Shown one piece after another: positions 10,426 to 23,489 of a DNA stretch of 64,000 nucleotides. The stretch is from Calliopsis andreniformis (taxonomy: Eukaryota > Arthropoda > Insecta > Hymenoptera > Andrenidae). The stretch is taken from positions 4,650,001 through 4,714,000 of the forward strand of contig NW_027480423.1 of the NCBI RefSeq assembly GCF_051401765.1. The letters are read 5' to 3'. A program made the translations under genes and the position numbers. The notes under the pieces were generated by a model that made no database searches, was not told the DNA's origin, and saw only the letters and a list, made by a program, of their open reading frames with translations. The first letter of the stretch is position 1. Each line of letters begins with the position of its first letter.

Positions 10426-13400
10426 GGGTTGCAATTATTCCTGTTATAGGACGGAAAGACTGTTGTATTTTTATTGTATTTTATGCTTCAGGCGTTGACT
10501 TCTGAGGCCGTTGCTATTCGATGTAGTGGAAGAACGCCATAGAGTGAAGCCTAGGTTGCCCGGAACGTAGAAATGACCATAACTTTCATACTGGTTGCAA
10601 TTATTCGTTTTATAAGTTGGAAAAACTGTTGTATTTATATTGTATTTTATGCTTCTGGCGTTGACTTCTAAGGCACTAACTATTCGATCTGGTGGAGCAA
10701 CGCCCTAGAGTGAAGCCTAGGTTGCCCGGAACGTAGAAATGACCATCACTTTCACACTGGATGCTATTATTCGTTCTATACGATGGAAAAACTGTTATAT
10801 ATATATTGTATCTTATGCTGCTGGCGTTGACTTCTTAGGCCCTAACAATTCGATCTGGTGGAACAACGCCCTAGAGTGATGCCTAGGTTGCCTGGAACGT
10901 ACAAATGACCATCACTTTCACACGGGTTGCAATTATTCCTGTTACAGGATGGAAAGACTGTTGTATTTTTATTGTATTTTATGCTTCAGGCGTTGACTTC
11001 TGAGGCCGTAGCTATTCGATGTGGTGGAAGAACCCCATAGAGTGAAGCCTAGGTTGCCCGGAACGTAGAAATGACCATCACTTCCTTACTGGTAGCAATT
11101 ATTCGTCTTATACGATGGAAAAGCTGTTGCATTTATAACGTATTTTATGCTTCTGGCGTTGACTTCTTATGCCCTAATTATTCCAACTGGTGGAACAACG
11201 CCCTAGGGTGAAGCCAAGGTTGCCCGGAACGTAGAAATTACCATCACTTTCAAACTGGTTGCAATTAATCCTTTTATACGATGGAAAAACTGTTGCATCT
11301 TTATTGAATTTTATGCTTCTGGCGTAGACTTCTAAGGCCCTAACTATTCGATCTGGTGGAGCAACGCCCTAGAGTGAAACCTAGGTTGCCCGGAACATAG
11401 AAATAACCACAACTTTCATACTTGTTGCAATTATTCGTTTTATACGATGGAAGAACTGTTGTATTTATATTGTTTTTTATGCTTCTGGCGTTGACTTCTA
11501 AGGCCCTAACTATTCAATCTGTTGGAGCAACGCCCTAGCGTGTAGCCTAGGTTGCCCGGAAAGTAGAAATGACCACAACTTTCATACTGGTTGCAATTAC
11601 TCGTTTTATATGATGGAAAAACTGTTGTATTTATATTGTATTTTATGCTTCTGGCGTTCACTTCTTAGACCCTAACTGTTCGATCTGGTGGAACAACGCC
11701 CTGGAGTGAAGCCTACGTTGCCCGGAACGTACAAATGACCATCACTTTCACACGGGTTGCAATTATTCCTGTTATAGGATGGAAAGACTGTTGTACTTTT
11801 ATTGTATTTTATGCTTCAGGCGTTGACTTCTGAGGCCGTTGCTATTCGATGTAGTGGAAGAACGCCATAGAGTGAAGCCTAGGTTGCCCGGAACGTAGAA
11901 ATGACCATAACTATCATACTGGTTGCAATTATTCGTTTTATACGTCGGAAAAACTGTTGTATTTATATTGTATGTTATGCTTCCGGCGTTGACTTCTAAG
12001 GCACTAACTATTCGATCTGGTGGAGCAACGCCCTAGAGTGAAGCCAAGGTTGCCCGGAACGTAGAAATGACCATCACTTTCAAACTGGTTGCAATTATTC
12101 CGGTTATATGATGGAAAAACTGTTATATTTATATTGTATCTTATGCTTCTGGCGTTGACTTCTTAGGCCCTAACAATTCGATCTGGTGGATCAACGCCAT
12201 AGAGTGTAGCCTATTTTGCCCGGAACGTAGAAATGACCATTACTATCATACTGGTTGCAATTATTCGTTTTATATGATGGAAGAACTGTTGTATTTATAT
12301 TGTATTTTATGCTGCTGGCGTTCACTTCTTTGGCCCTAACTATTCGATCTGGTGGAACAACGACCTGGGGTGAAGCCTAGGTTGCCCGGAACGGAGAAAT
12401 GACCATAACTTTCACACTGGTTGCTATTATTCGTTTTATACGGTGGAAAAACTGTTATATTTATATTGTATTTTATGCTTCTGGCGTTGCCTTCTTAGGC
12501 CCTAACTGTTCGATCTGGTGGAACATCGCCCTAGAGTGAAGCCTAGGTTACCCGGAACGTAGAAATGACCAGTACTTTCACACTGTTTGCAGTTATTCCT
12601 GCTATACGATGGAAAAACTGTTGCATCTTTATTGAATTTTATGCTTCTGGCGTTGACTTCTAAGGCCCTAACTATTCGATCTGGTGGAACAACGCCCTGG
12701 GGTGAAGCCTAGGTTGCCGGAACGTAGAGATGACCATAACTTTCACACTGGTTGCTATTATTCGTTTTATACGATGGAAAAACTGTTCTATTTATTTTGT
12801 ATTTTATGCTTCGGGCGTTGACTTCCAGGGAACTAACTGTTTGATCTGGTGGGGCAACGCCCTAGAGTGAAGCCTAGGTTGCCCGGAACGTAGAAATGAC
12901 CATAACTTTCACACTGAATGCTATTTTTCGTTCTATACGATGGAAAAACTGTTATATTTATATTGTATCTTATGCGTCTGGCGTTGACTTCTTAGGCCCT
13001 AACAATTCGATCTGGTGGAACAACGCCCTAGAGTGAAGCCTAGGTTGCCTGGAACGTACAAATGACCATCACTTCCACACGGGTTGCAATTATTCCTGTT
13101 ATAGGATGGAAAGACTATTGTATTCTTATTGTATTTTATGCTTCAGGCGTTGACTTCTGAGGCCGTAGCTATTCGATGTGGTGGAAGAACGCCATAGAGT
13201 GAAGCCTAGGTTGCCCGGAACGTAGAAATGACCATAACTTTCATACTGGTTGCAATTATTCGTTTTATATGATGGAAGAACTGTTGTATTTTTATTGCAT
13301 TTTATGCTTCTGGCGTTGCCTTCTTAGGACCTAACTGTTCGATCTGGTGGAACAACGCCCTAGAGTGAAGCCTAGGTTACCCGGAACGTAGGAATGACCA

Positions 13401-16132
13401 GTAGTTTCACACTGTTTGCAATTATTCCTGCTATACGATTGAAAAACTGTTGCATCTTTATTGAATTTTATGCTTCTGGCGTTGACTTCTAAGGCCCTAA
13501 CTATTCTATCTGGTGGATCAACGCCCTAGAGTGTAGCCTAGGTTGCTCGGAATGTAGAAATGACCATAACATTCACACTGGTTGAAATTATTCGTTTTAT
13601 ACAATGGAAAAGCTGTTGTATTTATATCGTATTTTATGCTTCTGGCGTTGACTTCTTGGGCCGTAACTTTTCGATCTGGTGGAGCAACGCCCTGGAGTAA
13701 AGCCTAGGTTGCGCGGAACATAGAATTGGACATCACTTTCAAACTGGTTGCAATTATTCCTGTTATATGATGGAAACACTGTTGTATTTTTATTGCATTT
13801 TATGCTTCGGGCGTTGACTTCTAAGGCCCTAGCTATTCGATCTGGTGGAGCACCGCCCTAGAGTGAAGCCTAGGTTGCCCGGAACGTAGAAATGAGCATC
13901 ACTTTCAAACTGGTTGCAATTATTCCTGTTATATGATGGAAAAACTGTTGTATATATATTGTATTTTATGCTTCGGGCGTTGACTGCTAAGGCCCTAACG
14001 ATTCAATCTGTTGGATCAACGCCCTAGAGTGAAGCCTAGGTTGCTCGGAATGTAGAAATGACCATAACATTCACACTGGTTGAAATTATTCGTTTAATAC
14101 GATAGAAAAGCTGTTGCATCTTCATTGTATTTTATGATTCTGGCGTTAACTTCTACGGCCCTAACTATTCGATCTGGTGGAGCAACGCCCTAGAGTGAAG
14201 CCTAGGTTGCCCGGAACGTAGAAATGACCATCACTTTCAAGCTGGTTGCAATTAATCCTTTTATACGATGGAAAAACTGTTGTATTTATATTGTATCTTA
14301 TGCTTCTGGCGTTGACTTCTAAGGCCCTAACTATTCAATCTGTTGGAGCAACGCCCTAGCGTGAAGCCTAGGTTGTCCGGAACGTAGAAATGACCATAAC
14401 TTTCACACTGGTTGCTATTATTCGTTTTATACAATGGAAAAACTGTTCTACTTATTTTGCATTTTATGCTTCGGGCGTTGACTTCAAGGCCCTAACTGTT
14501 TGATCTGGTGGAGCAACGCCCTAGAGTGAAGCCTAGGTTGCCCGGAACGTAGAAGTGCCCATAACTTTCACACTGGTTGCTATTATTCGTTCTATACGAT
14601 GGAAAAACTGTTATATTTATATTGTATCTTACGCTTCTGCCGTTGACTTCTTAGGCCCTAACAATTCGATCTGGTGGAACAACGCCCTAGAGTGAAGCCT
14701 AGGTTGCCTGGAACGTACAAATGACCATCACTTTCACAAGGGTTGCAATTATTCCTGTTATAGGACGGAAAGACTGTTGTACTTTTATTGTATTTTATGC
14801 TTCAGGCGTTGACTTCTGAGGCCGTTGCTATTCGATGTAGTGGAAGAACGCCATAGAGTGAAGCCTAGGTTGCCCGGAACGTAGAAATGACCATAACTAT
14901 CATACTGGTTGCAATTATTCGTTTTATACGTTGGAAAAACTGTTGTATTTATATTGTATGTTATGCTTCTGGCGTTGACTTCTAAGGCACTAACTATTCG
15001 ATCTGGTGGAGCAACGGCCTAGAGTGAAGCCAAGGTTGCCCGGAACGTAGAAATGACCATAACATTCACACTGGTTGAAATTATTCGTTTAATACGATAG
15101 AAAAGTTGTTGCATCTTCATTGTATTTTATGATTCTGGCGTTGACTTCTAAGGCCCTAACTATTCGATCTGGTGGAGCAACGCCCTAGAGTGAAGCCTAG
15201 GTTGCCCGGAACGTAGAAATGACCATCACTTTCAAGCTGGTTGCAATTAATCCTTTTATACGATGGAAAAACTTTTGTATTTTTATTGCATTTTATGCTT
15301 CGGCCATTGACTTCTAAGGCCCTAACTATTCAATCTGTTGGAGGAACGCCCTAGGGTGTAGCCTAGGTTGCCCGGAAAGTAGAAATGACCACAACTTTCA
15401 TACTGGTTTCAATTACTCGTTCTATATGATAGAAAAACTGTTGTATTTATATTGTATTTTATGCTTCTGGCGTTCACTTCTTAGGCCCTAACTATTCGAT
15501 CTGGTGGAACAACGCCCTGGGGTGAAGCCTAGGTTGCCGGAACGTATATATGACCATAACCTTCACACTGGTTGCTATTATTCGTTTTATACGATGGAAA
15601 AACTGTGCTATTTATTTTGTATTTTATGCTTCGGGCGTTGACTTCCAGGGAACTAACTGTTTGATCTGGTGGAGCAACGCCATAGAGTGAAGCCTAGGTT
15701 GCCCGGAACGTAGAAATGCCCATAACTTTCACACTGAATGCTATTATTCGTTCTATACGATGGAAAAACTGTTATATTTATATTGTACCTTATGCTTCTG
15801 GCGTTGACTTCTTAGGCCCTAACAATTCGATCTGGTGGAACAACGCCCTAGAGTGAAGCCTAGGTTGCCCGAAACGTAGAAATGACGTTAACTTTCATAC
15901 TGGTTGCAATTATTCGTTTTATACGATGGAAAAACAGTTCTATTTATTTTGTATTTTATGCTTCGGCCGTTGACTTCTAAGGCACTAACTATTCGATCTG
16001 GTGGAACAATGCCCTGGGGTGAAGCCTAGGTTACCCGGAACGTAGAAATGACCAGTACTTTCACACTGTTTGCAGTTATTCCTGCTATACGATGGAAAAA
16101 CTGTTGCATCTTTATTGAATTTTATGCTTCTG
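10426..16132 (+). repeat. Shuffled monomers without a clear tandem higher-order unit
   Basis: About 34 monomers of ordinary type lie here. Short runs reappear elsewhere, for example 13650-14240 against about 16968-17558 at an offset of 3318 bases (20 monomers less two), sharing GGAGCACCGCCC and GTTGACTGCTAAGG. Runs near 11720-12660 and 14340-15060 resemble 20150-21100. I saw no gene, insertion or inversion. Confidence 0.7.
12429..12445 (+). other. CENP-B-box-like 17-mer, 8 of 9 essential bases
   Basis: The sequence ATTCGTTTTATACGGTG fits the mammalian pattern NTTCGNNNNANNCGGGN at every essential base except the last G, which is T. It spans the junction of two monomers (positions 155-166 and 1-5). 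Whether any protein binds it is unknown. Confidence 0.5.
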
Positions 16133-16870
16133 GCGTTGATTTCTTAGGCCCTAACTACTCAATCTGGTGGAACAACGCCCTAGAGTGAGGCCTAGGTTGC
16201 CCGGAACGTAGAAATGACCATCACTTCCATACTGGTAGCAATTATTCGTTTTATACGATGGAAAAACAGTTGTGTTTATACTGTATTTTATGCTTCTGGC
16301 GCTGACTTCTGAGGCCGTAGCTATTCGATGTGGTGGAGCAACGCCCTAGAGTGAAGCATAGGTTGCCCGGAACGTAGAAATGACCATCACTTTCAAACTG
16401 GTTGCAATTATTCCTGTTATAGGATGGAAGAACTGTTGTATTTATATTGTATTTTATGCTGCTGGCGTTCACTTCTTGGGCCCTTACTATTCGATCTGGT
16501 GGAGCAACGCCCTACAGTGAAGCCTAGGTTGCCCGGAACGTAGAAATGAGCATAACTTTCACACTGGCTGCTATTATTCGTTTTATACGATGGAAAAGCT
16601 GTTGTTTTTATATTGTATTTTATGCTTCCGGTGTTGACTTCTTAGACCCTAACTCTTCGATCTGGTGGAGCAACGCCTCAGAGTTGAGTCTAGGACGCCC
16701 GAAACGTCGAAATGGTCGTTACTTTCGCACTGGTTGCAATTGGTTATGCTATACAATGGAAAAACTGTTGTATTTATACTGTATTTTATGCTTCTGGCGT
16801 TGACTTCTAAGGCCGTAGCTATTCGATGTGGTGGAGCAACGCCCTAGAGTGAAGCCTAGGTTGCCCGGAA
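16133..16870 (+). repeat. Block P, copy 1
   Basis: About 4.4 monomers match 27420-28157 at an offset of 11287 bases (68 monomers less one). It includes a divergent-subtype monomer at 16588. Shared rare variants are GAAAAACAGTTGTGTTT, GGCGCTGACTTCTGAGG and AATGAGCATAAC. Similarity to copy 2 passes into block Q there, whereas here it passes into different monomers. Confidence 0.8.
16588..16753 (+). repeat. Divergent monomer subtype (CAACGCCTCAGAGTTGAG)
   Basis: Same subtype as 1159-1324, in its GTTGAGTCTAGGACGCCC form, with CGAAACGTCGAAATGGTC. Open frames of 85 and 60 codons cross it (16546-16803 and 16665-16847). I treat them as stop-loss read-through, not genes. Confidence 0.75.
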
Positions 16871-18637
16871 CGTAGAAATGCCTATTACTTTCACACTGGT
16901 TGAAATTATTAGTTTTATACGATGGAAAAACTGTTCTATTTATTTTGTATTTTATGCTTCGGGCGTTGACTTCTTAGGCCGTAACTTTTCGATCTGGTGG
17001 AGCAACGCCCTGGAGTAAAGCCTAGGTTGCGCGGAACGTAGAATTGGACATCACTTTCAAACTGGTTGCAATTGTTCCTGTTATATGATGGAAACACTGT
17101 TGTATTTTTATTGCATTTTATGCTTCGGGCGTTGACTTCTAAGGCCCTAACTATTCGATCTGGTGGAGCACCGCCCTAGAGTGAAGCCTAGGTTGCCCGG
17201 AACGTAGAAATGACCATCACTTTCAAACTGGTTGCAATTATTCCTGTTATATGATGGAAAAACTGTTGTATATATATTGTATTTTATGCTTCGGGCGTTG
17301 ACTGCTAAGGCCCTAACGATTCAATCTGTTGGATCAACGCCCTAGAGTGAAGCCTAGGTTGCTCGGAATGTAGAAATGACCATAACATTCACACTGGTTG
17401 AAATTATTCGTTTAATACGATAGAAAAGCTGTTGCATCTTCATTGTATTTTATGATTCTGGCGTTGACTTCTAAGGCCCTAACTATTCGATCTGGTGGAG
17501 CAACGCCCTAGAGAGAAGCCTAGGTTGCCCGGAACGTAGAAATGACCATCACTTTCAAGCTGGTTGCAATTAATCCTTTTATACGATGGAAAAACTGTTG
17601 TATTTTTATTGCATTTTATGCTTCGGCCATTGACTTCTAAGGCCCTAACTATTCAATCAGTTGGAGCAAGGCCCTAGGGTGTAGCCTAGGTTGCCCGGAA
17701 AGTAGAAATGACCACAACTTTCACACTGGTTGAAATTATTCGTTTTATACGATGGAAAAACTGTTATATTTATATCGTATTTTATGCTTCTGGCGTTGCC
17801 TTCTTAGGCCCTAACTGTTCGATCTGGCGGAACAACGCCCTAGAGTGAAGCCTAGGTTACCCGGAACGTAGAGATGTCCAGTACTTTCACACTGTTTGCA
17901 GTTAGTCCTGCTATACGATGGAAAAACTGTTGCATCTTTATTGAATTTTATGCTTCTGGCGTTGACTTCTAAGGCCCTAACTATTCTATCAGGTGGATCA
18001 ACGCCCTAGTGTGAAGCCTAGGTTGCCCGGAACGTAGAAGTGACCATAACTTTCACTCTGGTTGCTATTATTCGTTCTATACGATGGAAAAACTGTTATA
18101 TTTATATTGTATCTTATGCTTCTGGCGTTGACTTCTTAGGCCCTAACAATTCGATCTGGTGGAACAACGCCCTAGAGCGAAGCCTAGGTTGCCCGAAACG
18201 TAGAAATGACGTTAACTTTCATACTGGTTGCAATTATTCGTTTTATACAATGGAAAAACAGTTCTATTTATTTTGTATTTTATGCTTCGGCCGTTGACTT
18301 CTAAGGCACTAACTATTCGATCTGGTGGAACAACGACCTGGGGTGAAGCCTAGGTTACCCGGAACGTAGAAATGACCAGTACTTTCGCACTGTTTGCAGT
18401 TATTCCTGCTATACGATGGAAAAACTGTTGCATCTTTATTGAATTTTATGCTTCTGGCGTTGATTTCTTAGGCCCTAACTACTCAATCTGGTGGTACAAC
18501 GCCCTAGAGTGAGGCCTATATTGCCCAGAACGTAGAAATGACCATCACTTCCATACTGGTAGCAATTATTCGTTTTATACGATGGAAAAACAGTTGTGTT
18601 TATACTGTATTTTATGCTTCTGGCGCTGACTTCTGAG
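16871..18637 (+). repeat. Monomers between blocks P and Q
   Basis: About 10.6 monomers present here are skipped in the 27-30 kb copy, where P joins Q directly. The two offsets (11287 and 9461) differ by 1826 bases, exactly 11 monomers. Either an 11-monomer segment was inserted here or one was deleted in the other copy. The stretch includes a GCGCGGAACGTAGAATTGG subtype near 17030 and a partial match to 13650-14240. No gene is visible. Confidence 0.7.
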
Positions 18638-19409
18638 GCCGTAGCTATTCGATGTGGTGGAGCAACGCCCTAGAGTGAAGCCTAGGTTGCCTGGAACGTA
18701 GAAATGCCTATTACTTTCACACTGGTTGAAATTATTAGTTTTATACGATGGAAAAACTGTTCTATTTATTTTGTATTTTATACTTCGGGCGTTGACTTCT
18801 AAGGCCCTAACTATTCCATCTGGTGGAACAACGACCTAGGGTGAATCCTAGGTTGCCCGGAACGTAGAAATGACCATAACTTTCACACCGGTAGCAATTA
18901 TACGTTTTATACAATGGAAAAACTGTACTATTTACTTTGTATTTTATGCTTCGGGCGTTGACTTCTAAGGCCCTAGCTAGTCGATCTGGTGGAGCAACGC
19001 CCTAGAGTGAAGCCTAGGTTGCCCGGAACGTAGAAGTGACCATCACTTTCAAACTGGTTGCAATTAATCCTTTTATACGATGGAAAAACTGTTGCATTTT
19101 TATTGCATTTTATGCGTCGGGCGTTGACTTCTAAGGCCCTAACTATTCAATCTGTTGGAGCGACGCCCTAGGGTGAAGCCTAGGTTGCTCGGAACGTAGA
19201 AATGACGTTAACTTTCATACTGGTTGCAATTACTCGTTTTATACGATTGAAAAACTGTTGTATTTATATTGTATTTTATGCTTCTGGCGTTGATTTCTTA
19301 GGCCCTAACTACTCAATCTGGGGGAACAACGCCCTAGAGTGAGGCCTAGGTTGCCCGGAACGTAGAAATGAGCATAACTTTCACACTGGCTGCTATTATT
19401 CGTTTTATA

Positions 19410-19575
19410 CGATGGAAAAACTGTTGTTTTTATATTGTATTTTATGCTTCCGGTGTTGACTTCTTAGACCCTAACTCTTCGATCTGGTGGAGCAACGCCT
19501 CAGAGTTGAGTCTAGGACGCCCGAAACGTCGAAATGATCGTTACTTTCGCACTGGTTGCAATTGGTTATGCTATA
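19410..19575 (+). repeat. Divergent monomer subtype
   Basis: GAGTTGAGTCTAGGACGCCC and CGAAACGTCGAAATGATC mark the subtype; its partner in block Q copy 2 is at 28871. A fortuitous 85-codon frame (19368-19625) crosses it. Confidence 0.75.
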
Positions 19576-20891
19576 CAATGGAAAAACTGTTGTATTTATA
19601 CTGTATTTTATACTTCGGGCGTTGACTTCTAAGGCCCTAACTATTCCATCTGGTGGAACAACGACCTAGGGTGAAGCCTAGGTTGCCCGGAACGTAGAAA
19701 TGACCATAACTTTAACACCGGTAGCAATTATACGTTTTATACAATGGAAAAACTGTACTATTTACATTGTATTTTATGCTTCGGGCGTTGACTTCTAAGG
19801 CCCTAGCTATTCGAACTGGTGGAGCAACGCCCTAGAGTGAAGCCTAGGTTGCCCGGAACGTAAAAGTGACCATCACTTTCAAACTGGTTGCAATTAATCC
19901 TTTTATACGATGGAAAAACTGTTGTATTTATATTGTATTTTATGCTTCGGGCGTAGACTTCTAAGGCCCTAGTTATTCGATCTGGTGGAGCAACGCCCTA
20001 GAGTGAAGCCTAGGTTGCCCGGAACGTAGAAATGACCATCACTTTCAAACTGGTTGCAATTAATCCTTTTGTACAATGGAAAAGCTGTTGTATTTTTATT
20101 GCATTTTATGCTGCCGGCGTTGACTTCTAAGGCCCTAACTATTCAATCTGTTGGAGCAACGCCCTAGCGTGAAGCCTAGGTTGCCCGGAACGTAGAAATG
20201 ACCATAACTTTCACACTGGTTGCTATTATTCGTTTTATACAATGGAAAAACTGATCTATTTATTTTGTATTTTATGCTTCGGGCGTTGACTTCTAAGGCC
20301 CTAACTGTTTGCTCTGGTGGAGCAACGCCCTAGAGTGAAGCCTAGGTTGCCCGGAACGTAGAAGTGACCATAACTTTCACACTGGTTGCTATTATTCGTT
20401 CTATGCGATGGAAAAACTGTTATATTTATATTGTATCTTATGCTTCTGGCGTTGACTTCTTAGGCCCTAACAATTCGATCTGGTGGAACAACGCCCTAGA
20501 GTGAAGCCTAGGTTGCCTGGAACGTACAAATGACCATCACTTTCACAAGGGTTGCAATTATTCCTGTTATAGGACGGAAAGACTGTTGTATTTTTATTGT
20601 ATTTTATGCTTCAGGCGTTGACTTCTGAGGCCGTTGCTATTCGATGTAGTGGAAGAACGCCATAGAGTGAAGCCTAGGTTGCCCGGAACGTAGAAATGAC
20701 CATAACTATCATACTGGTTGCAATTATTAGTTTTATATGATGGAAGAACTGTTGTATTTATATTGTATTTTATGCTGCTGGCGTTCACTTCTTTGGCCCT
20801 AACTATTCGATCTGGTGGAACAACGACCTGGGGTGAAGCCTAGGTTGCCCGGAACGGAGAAATGACCATAACTTTCACACTGGTTGCTATT

Positions 20892-20908
20892 ATTCGTTTT
20901 ATACGGTG
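20892..20908 (+). other. CENP-B-box-like 17-mer, 8 of 9
   Basis: Same 17-mer as at 12429, with CGGT in place of the commoner CGAT. It lies inside block Q copy 1. Confidence 0.5.
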
Positions 20909-21348
20909 GAAAAACTGTTATATTTATATTGTACTTTATGCTTCTGGCGTTGCCTTCTTAGGCCCTAACTGTTCGATCTGGTGGAACATCGCCCTAGAGT
21001 GAAGCCTAGGTTACCCGGAACGTAGGAATGACCAGTACTTTCACACTGTTTGCAGTTATTCCTGCTATACGATGGAAAAACTGTTGCATCTTTATTGAAT
21101 TTTATGCTTCTGGCGTTGACTTCTAAGGCCCTAACTATTCTATCTGGTCGACCAACGCCCTAGAGTGAAGCCTAGGTTGCTCGGAATGTAGAAATGACCA
21201 TAACATTCACACTGGTTGCTATTATTCGTTTTACACGATGGAAAAACAGTTATATTTATATTGTATTTTATGCTTCTGCCGTTGATTTCTTAGGCCCTAA
21301 CTATCCCATCAGGTGGAACAACGCCATATGGTGAAGCCTAGGTTGCCC

Positions 21349-22600
21349 GGAACGTAGAAGTGACCATCACTTTCAAAATGGTTGCAATTATTCCTGTTAT
21401 ATGATGGAAAAACTGTTGTATTTATATTGTATTTTATGCTACGGGCGTTGACTTCTTAGGCCCTAACTATTCAATCTGTTGGATCAGCGCCCTAGAGTGA
21501 AGCCTAGGTTGCTCGGAATGTAGAAATGACAATAACATTCACACTGGTTGAAATTATTCGTTTAATACGATGGAAAAGCTGTTGCATCTTTATTGTATTT
21601 TATGCTTCTGGCGTTGACTTCTAAGGCCCTAACTATTCGATCTGGTGGAGCAACGCCCTAGAGTGAAGCCTAGGTTGCCCGGAACGTAGAAATGACCATC
21701 ACTTTCACACTGGATGCTATTATTCGTTCTATACGATGGAAAAACTGTTATATATATATTGTATCTTATGCTTCTGGCGTTGACTTCTTAGGCCCTAACA
21801 ATTCGATCTGGTGGAACAACGCCCTAGAGTAAAGCCTAGGTTGCCCGGAACGTAGAAGTGACCATCACTTTCGAACTGTTTGCAATTAATCCTTTTATAC
21901 GATGGAAAAAATGATGTATTTTTATTGCATTTTATGCTTCCGGCGTTGACTTCTAAGGCCCTAACTATTCAATCTGTTGGAGCGACGCCCTAGGGTGAAG
22001 CCTAGGTTGCCCGGAACATAGAAATGACGTTAACTTTCGTACTGGTTGCAATTACTCGTTTTATACGATTGAAAAACTGTTGTACTTATATTGTATTTTA
22101 TGCTTCTGGCGTTGACTTCTTATGCCCTAACTATCCCATCAGGTGGAACAACGCCATATGGTGAAGCCTAGGTTGCCCGGAACGTAGAAGTGACCACAGC
22201 TTTCACACCGGTAGCAATTATTCGTTTTATACGATGGAAAAACTGTCCTATTTATTTTGTATTTTATGCTTCTGTCGTTGACGTCTAAGGCCGTAGCTAT
22301 TAGATGTGGTGGAGCAACGCCATAGGGTGGAGCCTAGGTTGCCCGGAACGTAGAAGTGACCATCACTTTCAAAATGGTTGCAAATATTCCTGTTATATGA
22401 TGGAAAAGCTGTTGTATTTTTATTGCATTTTATGCTTCGGGCATTGACTTCTAAGGCCCTAACTATTCAATCTGTAGGAGCAACGCCCTAGGGTGTAGCC
22501 TAGGTTGCCCGTAAAGTAGAAATGACCATAGCTTTCATACTGGTTGCAATTATTCGTTTTATATGATGGAAAAACTGTTGTGTTTATATTGTATTTTATG
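21349..22600 (+). repeat. Block S, copy 1
   Basis: About 7.5 monomers match 35291-36542, inside X1, at an offset of 13942 bases (84 monomers less two). Shared markers are TATGCTACGGGCG, TTGGATCAGCGCC, CCCATCAGGTGGAAC and GTCGTTGACGTC. It diverges at the end, where TATGCTTCCGGTGTTG here faces TATGCTTCTGTCGTTG there. Confidence 0.75.
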
Positions 22601-23489
22601 CTTCCGGTGTTGACTTCTTAGACCCTAGCTATTCGATCTGGTGGAGCACCACCCTAGAGTGAAGCCTAGGTTGCCCGGAACGTAGAAATGACCATAACTT
22701 TCACACTGAATGCTATTATTCGTTCTATACGATGGAAAAACTGTTATATTTATATTGTATCTTATGCTTCTGGCGTTGACTTCTTAGGCCCTAACAATTC
22801 GATCTGGTGGAACAACGCCCTAGAGTGAAGCCTAGGTTGCCTGGAACGTACAAATGATCATCACTTCCACACGGGTTGCAATTATTCCTGTTATAGGATG
22901 GAAAGGCTATTGTATTCTTATTGTATTTTATGTTTCAGGCGTTGACCTCTGAGGCCGTAGCTATTCGATGTGGTGGAAGAACGCCATAGAGTGAAGCCTA
23001 GGTTGCCCGGAACGTAGAAATGACCATAACATTCATATTGGTTGCAATTATTCGTTTTACATGATGGAAGAACTGTTGTATTTATATTGTATTTTATGCT
23101 GCTGGTGTTCACTTCTTAGGCCCTAGCTATTCGTTCTGGTGGAACAACGACCTGGGGTGAAGCCTAGGTTGCCCGGAACGTAGAATTGACCATAACTTTC
23201 ACACTGGTAGCAATTATTCGTTTTATACGATGGAAAAACTGTTGTGTTTATATTGTATTTTATGCTTCTGGCGTTGACTTCTAAGGCACTAACTATTCGA
23301 TCTGGTGGAGCAACGCCCTAGGGTAAAGCCTAGGTTGCCCGGAACGTAGAAGTGACCATCACTTTCAAACTGTTTGCAATTAATCCTTTTATACGATGGA
23401 AAAACTGATGTATTTTTATTGCATTTTATGCTTCCGGCGTTGACTTCTAAGGCCCTAACTATTCAATCTGTTAGAGCAATGCCCTAGGG
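22601..23489 (+). repeat. Monomers between block S and the next repeated block
   Basis: About five ordinary monomers. Part of it (about 22640-23160) resembles 31930-32450 in X1 at an offset of 9295 bases, sharing GGAGCACCACCC, TGAATGCTATTATTCG and TATGTTTCAGGCG. Nothing other than satellite is seen. Confidence 0.7.

Larger units (their letters stand above)
18638..21217 (+). repeat. Block Q, copy 1
   Basis: About 15.5 monomers (2580 bp) match 28099-30678 at a constant offset of 9461 bases (57 monomers less one). Shared rare features include AATGCCTATTACTTTC, GGAACAACGACCTAGGG, TGTTTGCTCTGG and CTATCTGGTCGACCAACG. Small differences exist, for example GATCTATTTATTTTG at 20253 against GTTCTATTTATTTTG at 29714. 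Confidence 0.85.

Noticed and set aside
16546..16803. Open frames of 60-85 codons, repeated many times on both strands (for example 1117-1374, 16546-16803, 28829-29086 and 36796-37053 on +; 2312-2494, 16251-16472 and 31688-31870 on -)
   Set aside because: They lie entirely inside satellite monomers, cover about 1.1 to 1.6 units and appear only where a monomer variant has lost a stop codon. Because 166 is not a multiple of three, the frame shifts every unit and cannot stay open. No ribosome-binding or splice context and no recognisable domain is present.
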